Positions 52,058-61,253 of a DNA stretch of 64,000 nucleotides are shown here, in pieces. The notes under the pieces are model-generated. The model had not been told where the DNA came from, did no database searches, and was given only the letters and a program-made list of their open reading frames with translations. Position 1 is the first letter of the stretch; the number at the start of each line of letters is the position of its first letter. Origin of the DNA: JBGPQJ01 sp963709295 (GTDB lineage Bacteria > Chloroflexota > Anaerolineae > Anaerolineales > Villigracilaceae); assembly GCA_963709295.1 (NCBI GenBank), contig CAVPVW010000005.1:62001-126000 (forward strand), written 5' to 3'. A program made the position numbers and the translations under genes.

Positions 52058-54105
52058 CTAGGTCTTCATTTCCTGCTTGACCGTGTGGTATAGGCTTTCA
52101 GCTTTCAACTCCCCAAGAGCATAGCAGGGTGCCTTGAGATGATTCGCCAACTGTTGGGCAAGCCCCTGGTCAAATGCCGCGTGTTCCATGTTGATCACGA
52201 CCGATTTGACCTCCTCAGTGGCAATAATCTCAGCAAAATGCCTGGCTTCATCCTGGGGTGGGAGCGGCCCGATGGAGACGTTTCCCGCCCCGTCCGTCAG
52301 GACGATCAGCAGCGGTTCCACGTCCGGGTGTAGATACTTTTCGTGGCGCAGAATATCACTCGCCATGAGTAATCCAGCCGAGAGGGGAGTTTTGCCTCCC
52401 ACAGGGATTTCTGCCAGGGCGCGCTGCGCGAGCTGAATCGAATTGGTGGGTGAGAGAACCAGGGTGGCGCGGTCTTTTTGAAAGACGATCAACCCGACCC
52501 GGTCGCGTCGCTGGTAGGCGTCGGTCAGAAGCGAAAGGATCGCACCCTTGGTGGCGTTCATTCTTTCAGCGACAGCCATCGACCAGGAGGCATCGACCAG
52601 AAACAACACAAGATTCGCGGTCTTTTTTACCCTGACCTTGCGCTGCAGGTCCGCTCTTTCGATGGCGAAAGCCATTTTCTTGCGTTTCTCCACCCGTCGT
52701 TTTTGGTAGGGTGCCGCCGCGCGGATGGTGGCGTCGAAAGCGATGTCGCTGGTCTTCCCGTTGGCAGGGCGCGCCTTGATGTACCGCCCGCGTTTGCGTT
52801 CCGTGTGTGTGCGCGATCGGCGGCCGGCATTCTTCCTTGAAAGTTTATCGAGCGGGGTGTCTAATCTGCGGGGGATGAAAGTCTCGCCTGTGCGGACCTT
52901 TTGCCCGCCGTCCCACCAGTTGGCATTATGGGACGCAAATACATCCTGCCGGGATGGGTCAGGCGTTCCCTGAGGTTGGTCAGGGCTTTCTTCAGACGTT
53001 TCGTCTAGGACCGACTTTTTTTTTCAGCGGAATCTTCGGGTGTAGGCCGTTCTTCTGGCGTGCCCTCGGTGGACTGCCCGACCAGCTGCTCGATCCGTTC
53101 CTGAAGCTGTTCAGCATTTACTTCAGCCTGGTGAAAAGGACCGCGCTTGATGCGGTGGGGGAGGGTCAGCTCGGCAGCCAGGGCGATGTCATGGTCGGTA
53201 ATGGCTGTGCGCCCATCGAAGGCAGCCTGGGCACGTGCCGCTTTCAGGATGACCAGGTCAGAGCGGTGACCATCTACATTAAGGGAGGAAGTCAGGGCAG
53301 CAATGGACAGCAAGTCACGGCGGGTGTAGTTGACATTGCCAACCAGTTTCCGTCCCTGCTCGATTTGATTCGAGAGAGATTGTTCCTTTGACAGCCATTC
53401 CTCGCGGAAGGCCTCCTGATCGGTCTCGTAGGCGATATTCCGCTCCATGATCAATACCCGTTCACGGGCATCGCGAATTCCGGTGATGTCCACCGAAAGC
53501 GCAAAGCGGTCGAGGAGCTGCGGGCGAAGGTCGCCTTCCTCCGGATTCATGGTCCCCACGAGGATGAATCGGGCCGGGTGGGAGAACGAAATCCCCTCGC
53601 GCTCCACGATGTTCATGCCCATCGCTGCAGAATCCAGCAGCAGGTCGACCACGTGGTCGTCGAGCAGGTTGACCTCGTCGATGTAGAGCAGACCCCGGTT
53701 GGCGGAGGCCAGCACACCCGGCTCAAAGTGACGTTCACCCTTCTGGATGGCCTGCTCGATATCCAGCGTGCCGACGACACGGTCTTCCGTCGCCGAAACG
53801 GGCAGGTTCACAAATGAGGTGGGGCGCAACTCGAAGGGCAAATCCCCTTTGATTTCAGCGGCGCGTTCACGGCATTCCGTGCACCAGGTGTTGGGCTGGT
53901 CGGGATCGCATCCGAAGCGGCAGTCGATCACCACGTGGACTTGCGGCAGCAGGGCTGCCAGCGCCCGAGCGGCAGTGGATTTAGCCGTGCCGCGTTCTCC
54001 GCGGATGAGCACCCCGCCGATGCGGGGATCCACGGCGTTCAGGACCAGGGCGCGGCGCATCCGTTCCTGGCCAACTATGGCGGTAAATGGGTAAATGGAA
54101 GGCAT
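52058..54105 (-). CDS. Fused ChlI-ChlD-type cobalto/magnesium chelatase with a probable programmed -1 frameshift
   Basis: Frame 0 from ATG 54105 gives a complete 366-residue AAA+ ChlI/BchI-like subunit: Walker A RGERGTAKSTAARALAALLP, a Cys cluster CDPDQPNTWCTEC, Walker B RGLLYIDEVNLLDDHVVDLL and VGTMNPEEGDLRPQLLDRF. It stops at TAG 53007-53005. In the -1 frame the protein continues without interruption through an acidic/proline linker (SVLDETSEESPDQPQGTPDP) into a basic region and a VWA domain with MIDAS LVDASWSMA, ending at 52058. The switch point is nine A (53024-53016) and a 5-bp hairpin follows 9 nt later. Full product 682 residues, the usual length of one-gene putative cobaltochelatases. 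The partner large subunit (CobN/ChlH) is not in the window. Confidence 0.88.
52994..53024 (-). promoter_or_regulatory. Putative -1 frameshift signal in the chelatase gene
   Basis: Coding strand: A9 slippery run, 9-nt spacer, stem AGACG/CGTCT with loop AAA overlapping the zero-frame TAG. A -1 slip joins the ChlI and VWA frames exactly. Confidence 0.6.
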
Positions 54106-54114
54106 AGAGATCTT

Positions 54115-54143
54115 ATTATAATCCGTAAATCCGATTATGTAAA
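54115..54143 (-). promoter_or_regulatory. Promoter of the chelatase gene
   Basis: Minus strand TTTACA, 17-bp spacer, TATAAT; 9 nt separate the -10 from the ATG at 54105, so the leader is at most a few bases. Confidence 0.65.
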
Positions 54144-54200
54144 AACGCTATCGTAAAAATGCCTGATGACACATAAATTTTTTAGTAATTTTATGCAGGG

Positions 54201-54229
54201 TTGTCAAGTTGTTGATTAACCTTTATAAT
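54201..54229 (+). promoter_or_regulatory. Promoter of the S1-domain gene
   Basis: TTGTCA, 17-bp spacer, TATAAT, the same hexamers and spacing as the tRNA-Pro promoter. The start near 54236 leaves about 29 nt of leader that contains GGAG. Confidence 0.8.
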
Positions 54230-54264
54230 CCTTGCATTATTTCAAATTGGAGCTAATCATAAAC

Positions 54265-55458
54265 ATGACGGACCAAAACAGCACCCTGGTTGGGCAGGAT
54301 AACTCCTCGCACAACGAAGGCAACAATGAATCAATGGAATCCTTAATGAAAGGCCAGGATTCCGGGCTGGAATTCCCCAGTCAGGGTGAGATCCGTAAAG
54401 GGTTCATCGCCGGCATTTCATCAACCCAGATTCTGGTCAGTGTCGGAGCCAAGTCCGAAGGTGTCATCACTGGCCGCGAATTGGAGCAGATTTCCCCAGC
54501 CGACCGCGAAGCGCTGCAGGTGGGGCAGGAAATCCCTGTCTACGTGGTCAACCCTGAAGACAATAATGGGAATGTCGTCCTCTCATTTGTCCGCGCCCAG
54601 GAGTTCATCGGGTGGGACGTCGTTGAAAAGATGGTCGAAACGGGCGAAGACTTCGAAGGAAAAATCGAAGGCTACAACAAGGGCGGCGTGATCGTCCCGG
54701 TGCATGGACTGCGCGGATTTGTACCTGCATCGCAGATCAGTATGAATCGCCGGAATGCCGTCCAGGGCGACACGCCTGACGCCCGTTGGGCGAAAATGAT
54801 CGGCCAGCCGATCACCATCCGTGTCATCGAAGTGGACCGCCAGCGCCGGCGCCTGATCCTTTCGGAACGGGCTGCCAATCCCGAGTCGCGCCAGTCGCTC
54901 AAGGAACGCATCATCGAAGAGCTGCAGGAAGGCGAGATTCGAACCGGGCGCGTCACCAGCCTGGCTGATTTTGGCGCGTTTGTCAACATCAACGGCGCTG
55001 ACGGGCTTGTGCATCTCTCGGAAATTTCCTGGGAACGCATACAACACCCCAGCGAAGCGCTTGAGGTCGGGCAGGAAGTCAAAGTCAAGATCATCAGCAT
55101 CGACCGCGAAAAGAAACGCATTGGGCTCTCGATTCGCGCCCTGCAAGACGATCCCTGGCAGGATAAGGTCGGCAATTTCAAGGTTGGCATGTTAGTGGAA
55201 GGGGTTGTCACCCGCCTGACCAAGTTTGGCGCATTTGCCCGGCTGGAAGGCGACGTTGAGGGACTTATCCATATTTCGGAGATCAGCGAGAATCGCATTG
55301 AGCACCCGAAGGAAGTTCTACATGAAGGGGATGTCGTCAACCTGCGAGTAATCCGTATCGATCCCGAGCAGCGTCGCATCGGGCTGAGCCTGCGCAAAGT
55401 CGAACTCGGCGCAATTCGCAGACCTCGACATGAAATCCCTCACGGCCGACCTCGATAA
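54265..55458 (+). CDS. 30S ribosomal protein S1-like RNA-binding protein (four S1 domains)
   Basis: 397 residues from ATG 54265. Four S1 (OB-fold) repeats: about residues 45-115 (GEIRKGFIAGISSTQILVSV), 130-205 (GEDFEGKIEGYNKGGVIVPV, FVPASQIS), 222-290 (GEIRTGRVTSLADFGAFVNI, DGLVHLSEIS) and 308-378 (GMLVEGVVTRLTKFGAFARL, EGLIHISEIS). E. coli S1 has six; four-domain forms serve as RpsA in many other phyla. A strong promoter supports high expression. Confidence 0.88.
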   Translation: MTDQNSTLVGQDNSSHNEGNNESMESLMKGQDSGLEFPSQGEIRKGFIAGISSTQILVSVGAKSEGVITGRELEQISPADREALQVGQEIPVYVVNPEDNNGNVVLSFVRAQEFIGWDVVEKMVETGEDFEGKIEGYNKGGVIVPVHGLRGFVPASQISMNRRNAVQGDTPDARWAKMIGQPITIRVIEVDRQRRRLILSERAANPESRQSLKERIIEELQEGEIRTGRVTSLADFGAFVNINGADGLVHLSEISWERIQHPSEALEVGQEVKVKIISIDREKKRIGLSIRALQDDPWQDKVGNFKVGMLVEGVVTRLTKFGAFARLEGDVEGLIHISEISENRIEHPKEVLHEGDVVNLRVIRIDPEQRRIGLSLRKVELGAIRRPRHEIPHGRPR

Positions 55459-55488
55459 GCCAGAGGAATAAATATTACCGGAGATTCA

Positions 55489-55516
55489 AGAGAGCGCACC
55501 GGAAGGTGCGCTCTCT
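55489..55516 (+). terminator. Hairpin terminator after the S1 gene
   Basis: A perfect 12-bp stem AGAGAGCGCACC/GGTGCGCTCTCT with a GGAA tetraloop. The T-tract is poor (TCGTG), so termination may be partial or need a factor. Confidence 0.65.
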
Positions 55517-55531
55517 TCGTGACTAAAAACA

Positions 55532-56629
55532 ATGAAACGCCTCACCGTCGATGCTCACCAGGACCTGGCCTGGAACATACTCACCTTTGGCAGGGACTAC
55601 ACTCTTTCCACTGCCGACACACGACGGCGTGAAGCCGGCGGGATTGCTCCCCAGGTCAATGGGGACACGCTGCTGGGGTATCCCGACTATCTGCGTGGAA
55701 AAGTTGCGCTCATTTTTGCCACCCTTTTTGCAGCCCCAGTCCGAGCCAAGTCAGGGGATTGGGACAGGCAGACTTACCTGGACACAAATCAAGCGAGGCA
55801 GCTTTACAGCGAGCAATTGGATGCCTATAAATATCTGGTGGATCGGGCGCCGGAAAAATTTTCTCTGGTTCTCTCCACCCGCGACATGGATTCCATTCTC
55901 TCAGTCTGGGATGCAGCCGAAGAGGAAACCCCCAACCTGCCCGTCGGTCTGGTTCCGCTGATGGAGGGCGCGGAGGCCATCCGCAGCCTGGATGAACTCC
56001 CTGATTGGTGGGAGCGAGGAGTTCGGATTATCGGCCCTGCATGGATGTCGAATCGATTTTGCGGAGGGACGCGTGAGCCCGGTCCTCTTTCAAAGGAAGG
56101 CCGAGCCCTGCTTGATGCCATGGCTGAAATGGGTTTCGTGCTCGACCTGAGCCACATGGATTGGGCTGCGGCGCGTGAGGCGCTGGATGTTTATGAAGGC
56201 CCAATCATGGCCTCCCACGCAAACGCTTTGCGCCAGGTAAAAAATGGAGATAGCAACCGTTTCCTTACTGATGATATTATCGAGCGCATCGTGGAACGCC
56301 AGGGAGTAATTGGTGTTGTTCCGTTCAATCGCTTTCTTATTCAGTCATGGACGAGTTCCGATCCCCGCGAAGCCTGTCCGCTTGATATGGTCGCTGCGCA
56401 AATCGATACCATTTGCCAATTGGCAGGAGATTCCCGGCACGTCGGCTTTGGCACTGATTTTGATGGAGGCTTTGGTCTCCAGCAAGTGCCGGCAGGCATC
56501 GACACGATCGCCGACCTGCACAAACTCGTTCCCATGTTGGCTTCTCAAGGATATAATGAGGATGATATCGACGCAATTTATGGCGGGAATTGGATTAACT
56601 TTCTAAGGAAAAGTCTACCGACATCATGA
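55532..56629 (+). CDS. Membrane dipeptidase (M19, renal dipeptidase family)
   Basis: 365 residues. Zinc ligands: HxD in LTVDAHQDLAWN at the start, glutamate in VGLVPLMEGAEAI, His in LDLSHMDWAAAR, His in GPIMASHANALRQV, and the late HVGFGTDFDGGFGLQQVPAG. The family hydrolyses dipeptides, including D-Ala-containing ones and, in some members, beta-lactams. Its stop overlaps the next gene by 4 nt. Confidence 0.92.
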   Translation: MKRLTVDAHQDLAWNILTFGRDYTLSTADTRRREAGGIAPQVNGDTLLGYPDYLRGKVALIFATLFAAPVRAKSGDWDRQTYLDTNQARQLYSEQLDAYKYLVDRAPEKFSLVLSTRDMDSILSVWDAAEEETPNLPVGLVPLMEGAEAIRSLDELPDWWERGVRIIGPAWMSNRFCGGTREPGPLSKEGRALLDAMAEMGFVLDLSHMDWAAAREALDVYEGPIMASHANALRQVKNGDSNRFLTDDIIERIVERQGVIGVVPFNRFLIQSWTSSDPREACPLDMVAAQIDTICQLAGDSRHVGFGTDFDGGFGLQQVPAGIDTIADLHKLVPMLASQGYNEDDIDAIYGGNWINFLRKSLPTS

Positions 56630-57105
56630 GTGAACTGCCTTCTACGAAAAGCCCTGTTCAAAACGGGGTCTCTCCGCAGGAGATCCGTGAAAGCACGCGC
56701 GTGCGCCTGGCCCTGATTTTGACCGTGGTGGGCTTTATCGTGTTTATCATCGGCACAAAACCGGAATGGTTCAATCTCGACCGCAGCCCGGTGGTCGGGT
56801 TTGTCCAGATCGCGGTATTTCTGATCGGATTGGCAATTATCGCAATCGGCGGATATATGGGATTAAACGCATTGTGGGGGACCACGGAGAGGACGATCAT
56901 CGCGGATATTGGCCAGAGATTGATCGCCACCGGTTATGTGATAGTGGTTTTCTCGGGCATGGCGGATGTTTTTGGCATGGGCAGCCAGCCTCGCCCGGAT
57001 ATCCCTTTCTTTGGGCCAATTCAAGCTGTAGGGGTTGTCATCGGTGAATTTGTCATTGCTGTTGGGTTCCTAATGCTGGTTCCCTATCATAAACATACAC
57101 CCTGA
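56626..57105 (+). CDS. Hypothetical four-helix membrane protein
   Basis: 159 residues, translationally coupled (ATGA) to the dipeptidase gene. About 27 cytoplasmic residues are followed by helices LALILTVVGFIVFIIG, VQIAVFLIGLAIIAIGGY, LIATGYVIVVFSGMADVF and VGVVIGEFVIAVGFLMLVP. No domain is recognised. Confidence 0.7.
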   Translation: MSELPSTKSPVQNGVSPQEIRESTRVRLALILTVVGFIVFIIGTKPEWFNLDRSPVVGFVQIAVFLIGLAIIAIGGYMGLNALWGTTERTIIADIGQRLIATGYVIVVFSGMADVFGMGSQPRPDIPFFGPIQAVGVVIGEFVIAVGFLMLVPYHKHTP

Positions 57106-57177
57106 GGATTGGAATTTCTAATCCAGTATTGGTAAATTTCACTCATCTGAAATCTTTCTCTCGGAAATTACGGGTTC

Positions 57178-57849
57178 ATGGAAAATCTCACTCTAAAAAA
57201 ACGAATAGCACTGGTCTCCATTCCAATCCTTTTACAACTGCTGTACCTTCCCACCAGCCGTTACCTGACGGGAGGCATTGAGCCGAAGATAGCCTGGGAT
57301 ATCATCCCAATCTGGCCGATCTGGGTTATCCCTTATATGATGGTCTGGCCGATTTGGATCGCCGCATACGCCTGGGCCGCTTTTAATATGCAGGGGCGTC
57401 TCTTCAAAATCGCGGTGGTCTCGGCGACTTTCACCATCGGTGTGGGCATGACCATCTTTATGCTTTACCCGACCTACGTTACCCGCCCAATCCTCGTTGG
57501 TGACGATTTCTTCACGAATGCCTTGCGCACCGTCTATGCAAACGATGGGAGTTACGATGCCGCTCCCAGTGGTCATGTTTACATGACCACCTTGCTTGCC
57601 CTCTTTTATTCTCTCTGGTATCCCCGGCAAAAATGGATCTGGATGAGCATCCTGGTCATTGTTTGCTTGTCCACGGTTTTTACGGGGCAGCATTACATAC
57701 TGGATGTCGTGACGGGATTAGCCCTCGGCATCGTTGGATATTATTCTGGTTTCTGGATTGTTGATAAATGGGATAAGAAAGAAGTCCAGACAGAACGCGA
57801 AAAAGAGCCCGAACAAGAACCAACCCCAAAAACAGTGTCAACAGAATAA
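57178..57849 (+). CDS. PAP2-superfamily membrane phosphatase
   Basis: 223 residues with about six membrane helices. The catalytic motifs are C2 PSGHVYMTTLLALFYSLWYP and C3 STVFTGQHYILDVVTGLALG (His and Asp of SRxxxxxHxxxD; the arginine position reads Thr/Gly). The C1 KxxxxxxRP block is weak (YVTRPILVGDD). It resembles the inositol-phosphorylceramide-synthase branch of PAP2. A charged tail closes the protein (EREKEPEQEPTPK). Confidence 0.8.
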   Translation: MENLTLKKRIALVSIPILLQLLYLPTSRYLTGGIEPKIAWDIIPIWPIWVIPYMMVWPIWIAAYAWAAFNMQGRLFKIAVVSATFTIGVGMTIFMLYPTYVTRPILVGDDFFTNALRTVYANDGSYDAAPSGHVYMTTLLALFYSLWYPRQKWIWMSILVIVCLSTVFTGQHYILDVVTGLALGIVGYYSGFWIVDKWDKKEVQTEREKEPEQEPTPKTVSTE

Positions 57850-57878
57850 TCCAGAGCGAAGTGGTAAAGCAGGAGTGA

Positions 57879-58496
57879 TTAGATCCTGTGGATTTCGATC
57901 ACCCGGTAAACTCCTTCTGCCAGGCTTGGCTCATTGCCTATCACGATGCAGGGAAGCCCTTTTGAAATTTCCCCAAATTGGCGAGTGATGTCCGTTCCAA
58001 AAAATGTGCTGAAAACATTGACGAGCTTGCGAGTGAAGCTCGTATTATGTCCCTCCGGTTGAAACTTATCGAATATGATCATCCTCCCTCCCGGTTTAAC
58101 GGCCTTGAGTGTCTCTCGCAGGCAGGCCGTTCCATCTGGTACGACGCTCAGGATCAGGTTTAGGATGGCAGCATCAAAATGGTTCTCCGGGAAACCTGGC
58201 TCCTGGGCATCCCTTTGAATAAGATGGATATCCGCGCGGCAGTAGGGAAGCTTTTGTCTTGCCTTGTTGAGCATTTCAGCGCTGATATCGATGCCGATTG
58301 CTTTGACGCCTTCAGGCAGCAGCGGTAGATCTGCCCCAGTCCCGACACCGACAATAAGAACGTTCTCGCCAGGCAGCAAGGCCAATACTTCCTGTGCCCG
58401 TTGACGTCCCGGTTTGAAGAAGTGCTCTACTGTGGAATCATATACTGGTGCCCATAGTCGGTAGATAAACCGATTCCAGCGGTTGGTCATTTTCAT
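57879..58496 (-). CDS. Class I SAM-dependent methyltransferase (UbiE/type 11)
   Basis: 205 residues. SAM site VLIVGVGTGADLPLLPEG, acidic ribose-binding IGIDISAEMLNKARQ, motif AQEPGFPENHFDAAILNLIL, and LKAVKPGGRMIIFDKFQPEG. The start overlaps the stop of the upstream methyltransferase gene by 4 nt (ATGA). Similar enzymes methylate phospholipids or quinones. The target is unknown. Confidence 0.88.
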   Translation of the reverse strand: MKMTNRWNRFIYRLWAPVYDSTVEHFFKPGRQRAQEVLALLPGENVLIVGVGTGADLPLLPEGVKAIGIDISAEMLNKARQKLPYCRADIHLIQRDAQEPGFPENHFDAAILNLILSVVPDGTACLRETLKAVKPGGRMIIFDKFQPEGHNTSFTRKLVNVFSTFFGTDITRQFGEISKGLPCIVIGNEPSLAEGVYRVIEIHRI

Positions 58497-59320
58497 GGCA
58501 CTGTACCTAACTTGTAGTGGAAGATGAGCACTGGCTTGAGCAGGCGATAGAAGGGGGCCATCCAGCGAAGGTGGGCCAGTCGCGGCTCAGACTGGTCGAA
58601 GACTCCCCATTCATCGAGCAGGTGGATGCCGGAGCCCCAGCCTTCGATCTCCTGGCCATGCCAGATTCCCCAGTGGGCTCGAGCGTTAAGCTTGGAGCGG
58701 GAGACTGCGAAGTTGAACTCCCAGACGCCGAACGGTGAAAAGACATCGAAGGCCGTCTCCGAGCCGGGGAAACGATTGAGCAGGGTCAGCAGCAGCGACT
58801 TGACCTGCGCTTCTTCGAAGTACACAAACACACCTTCGGCCAGAAACAGGAAAGGGTGTTGGTGATGTGCGCTCACTGTCTCTAGCCAGGGATGTTCAAA
58901 TACCGAACAGCCCAGCAGATGATAGCGCTCTTTCTCATCGCCGAGGAACCTGCAACGCAATTCAATGATTTCCGGTAAATCCATGTCGTACCACTCTACC
59001 CGGCCATCGTCCACGCGCTCAAAGCGTGTATCTAGACCGCACCCGATATGAACCACCACCGCCTCCGGGTGACGGCTGAGGAAATCACGGGCATATCGGT
59101 CCATTTCACGGGCTTGCATGATCCGCATTACGTTGAGCGCATCGTTCAACGGGATCTGCCTGACGCCGGAAAAGTCAAGGCTCCCCTTTGCGACCAGTTC
59201 TACAGCTTTCTCATCCTTTATCATGGCGTCCGGGCGGAGCGATTCCATCGCCCGGATGTAGAGCGGTATGAGCAACGTTTCAGGCACGCCGGTGAGGTTG
59301 TGTTGGAATTTTTCTGTCAT
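58493..59320 (-). CDS. LCMT/PPM-family SAM-dependent methyltransferase
   Basis: 275 residues. Leucine-carboxyl-methyltransferase fold: LLIPLYIRAMESLRPDAMIK, REMDRYARDFLSRHPEAVVV, HIGCGLDTRFERVDDGRVEW, YDMDLPEIIELR and FLAEGVFVYFEEAQVKSLLL. Bacterial members act on small molecules (for example in natural-product or O-methyl transfer). It sits between an ICMT-like gene and a second methyltransferase gene. Confidence 0.88.
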   Translation of the reverse strand: MTEKFQHNLTGVPETLLIPLYIRAMESLRPDAMIKDEKAVELVAKGSLDFSGVRQIPLNDALNVMRIMQAREMDRYARDFLSRHPEAVVVHIGCGLDTRFERVDDGRVEWYDMDLPEIIELRCRFLGDEKERYHLLGCSVFEHPWLETVSAHHQHPFLFLAEGVFVYFEEAQVKSLLLTLLNRFPGSETAFDVFSPFGVWEFNFAVSRSKLNARAHWGIWHGQEIEGWGSGIHLLDEWGVFDQSEPRLAHLRWMAPFYRLLKPVLIFHYKLGTVP

Positions 59321-59337
59321 GTCCTATCACTGCTTCT

Positions 59338-59934
59338 TTAATTGAGGGATGAATGCAGGGACACTTTGCAGTAACCTGCCATTTTTCACCAAACTCCTCA
59401 GCAAGCGCCATTTCTTCACGCCTGGCACGGACATCGTCAGCGGGGCAAAGCAGGCGAAGTAAAAGTCGTCCAGGTGAAATAGATCAACAGAGCGCCTATG
59501 GACGCTGCGAGGATCAATCCTGCATACATCGGATGGCGGACGATGGCGAATGGTCCGGTCATGACCAGTTGGTGATCCTTGAACAACTGGGCGCCGAAAC
59601 CGGTGGATACAAAGTAGTTTTTTCCAAGCTCAATTCGTGCCCACAATACAAAACACATGCCAGGAAAGTACAGGAGTGATCCTATCGCCAGCATCCACAG
59701 ACGGGAGGATGAGGAGACAGTCCACGGCAGGGGAATCCAGCCGAAGTAGGCGATACTGAAAAACAACACCACCGAAGCAAGATAAAACCATGGAGACCGC
59801 ACCCAGCTGCCTTTCAAACCGGTCGTGCGACCTGCCTGACGCTGCGTGCCGCGCCAGACACCATAAATTACCATGGCTAACGTAAATAAAGCGAGTAATC
59901 CTCCCAACCACTTAATCACAGTTTCAAAAGTCAT
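59338..59934 (-). pseudogene. ICMT/NnrU-type membrane methyltransferase, broken by three frameshifts
   Basis: The intact part (to about 59470) has four membrane helices and the ICMT core LGKNYFVSTGFGAQLFKDHQ, MTGPFAIVRHPMYAGLILAA. The conserved end is spread over three frames: YFACFAPLTMS, then RARREEMALAEEFGEKWQ (SAM/substrate-binding ARREE..L.EEFG..W), then YCKVSLHSSLN to a TAA at 59338. Shifts fall near 59462, 59429 and 59374. Three within 100 bp could be sequence error or real decay. Confidence 0.7.
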
Positions 59935-60035
59935 TGTGATACCCTCTTTTTTGATATAAATGTTACCCTTCGCGTCTCATGGATCGGTGACCGTGCCCAA
60001 TAGTCTGCAATTCCGTGCTTAATTTCATTCCGTTG

Positions 60036-61206
60036 CTATTGGCTGGTGTTCACGGAAATCGTCGCTGTCATGTTCCACATAAAGCGGGGATCCACATCGT
60101 CTAGTGTGATCGTCACTATATAGGTCATATCACCAAGATATTCTTTGCCGACCGGGTCAATGTCAGTCACCTTTCCGGTGAATTCTTCACCGGGGAATGC
60201 ATCTAGACTGACAGTAACCTCCTGCCCGATATCGACCTGGGCAATGTCAATTTCCGCCAGATCCTTGGTTTCAACGATCCAGGCGGTTGTGTCAGCAAGA
60301 TGGACAACAGGAATGCCGGGGACGGTGGCTTCGCCAGTTTTCAAATCGAGGCTGAGGATGGTTCCAGAAAAAGGGGCACGCAGTTCGTAAAATTCGAGGG
60401 CGGCTTTAGCCGCAGCAAGATGGGCTTGAGCCAGCGTCAGACGGGCTTGGGCAGAGGCAATATCCTCCGCATTCGGTCCGTCCTTGACTTTTTCCCAGAG
60501 ACGGCGTGCGTCATCGAGCTGCGCTTGAGCTACAGCCAGTTTACCGTCTAAAATCGCCTGGTCTACATCTGTTGGCGTGCCCTTATACCAGTTCAGGCTT
60601 CGAAGAGCTGAGTCCCGATTTCGTTTAGCCTGTGTCAGCTGTATCAAGGTCGCTGCCTTGGCTGAATCCCCCGAAGCACTATTGTAGATACCCTGCCAGT
60701 GATCCACTTCATCCTCAGCGAGTTTGAGTTTTGCTTCCGCCTCGCGGATAGTCTCAGGCGACGCGCGATTGCCTGCCTGCTGGACCCTCCATCGGTACTC
60801 CTCATCTTTCAATGCCTTTTCAGCATTGGCCAGCGCCAATTCAGCCTGCGCCGTTACCATGGATGCATTCTCATTCAATGCATCCAGTGGCTTGTTTGGC
60901 GTTGATCAGTTCAAGTTCCGCGGCCGCAAGCTCAGCCTTGACAACTTCTATACCCTCCATACGGGCAAGCACATCCCCGGCTGCCACTTTGTCGCCGGGT
61001 TTGACCAGCACTTGGTCGATGATCCCCCCTTGAGCGAACGCCAGTTTCACCGCCAGAGCAGGGATCAGTTTACCTTCCGCTGAGATGGTGTTTGATGCAG
61101 TTACGGCTTCCATGATTGGTTGCGTTGTCGGCGAAGGAGTGGCCGTCCCGCTACAGGCAGTCAACAGGAGGGAGAGAAAGACTAGGGCATAAATGGTTTT
61201 ATTCAT
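60036..61206 (-). CDS. HlyD/MacA-type periplasmic adaptor lipoprotein, with one frameshift
   Basis: First frame: signal peptide and lipobox LLTACSG, then LAFAQGGIIDQVLVKPGDKV (biotinyl-lipoyl-like hammerhead) and AAELELINAKQA. The next frame continues LDALNENASMVTAQAELALA with a long alpha-hairpin coiled coil, then LRAPFSGTILSLDLKTGEAT and the beta-barrel GQEVTVSLDAFPGEEFTGKV. Removing one base near 60887 gives about 389 residues. It is the adaptor of a MacAB-like exporter with the permease and ATPase upstream. Confidence 0.88.
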
Positions 61207-61253
61207 AGAATACTCCGATCTAGTAATGGACCAATTGGATCAGTAGGTAACTT

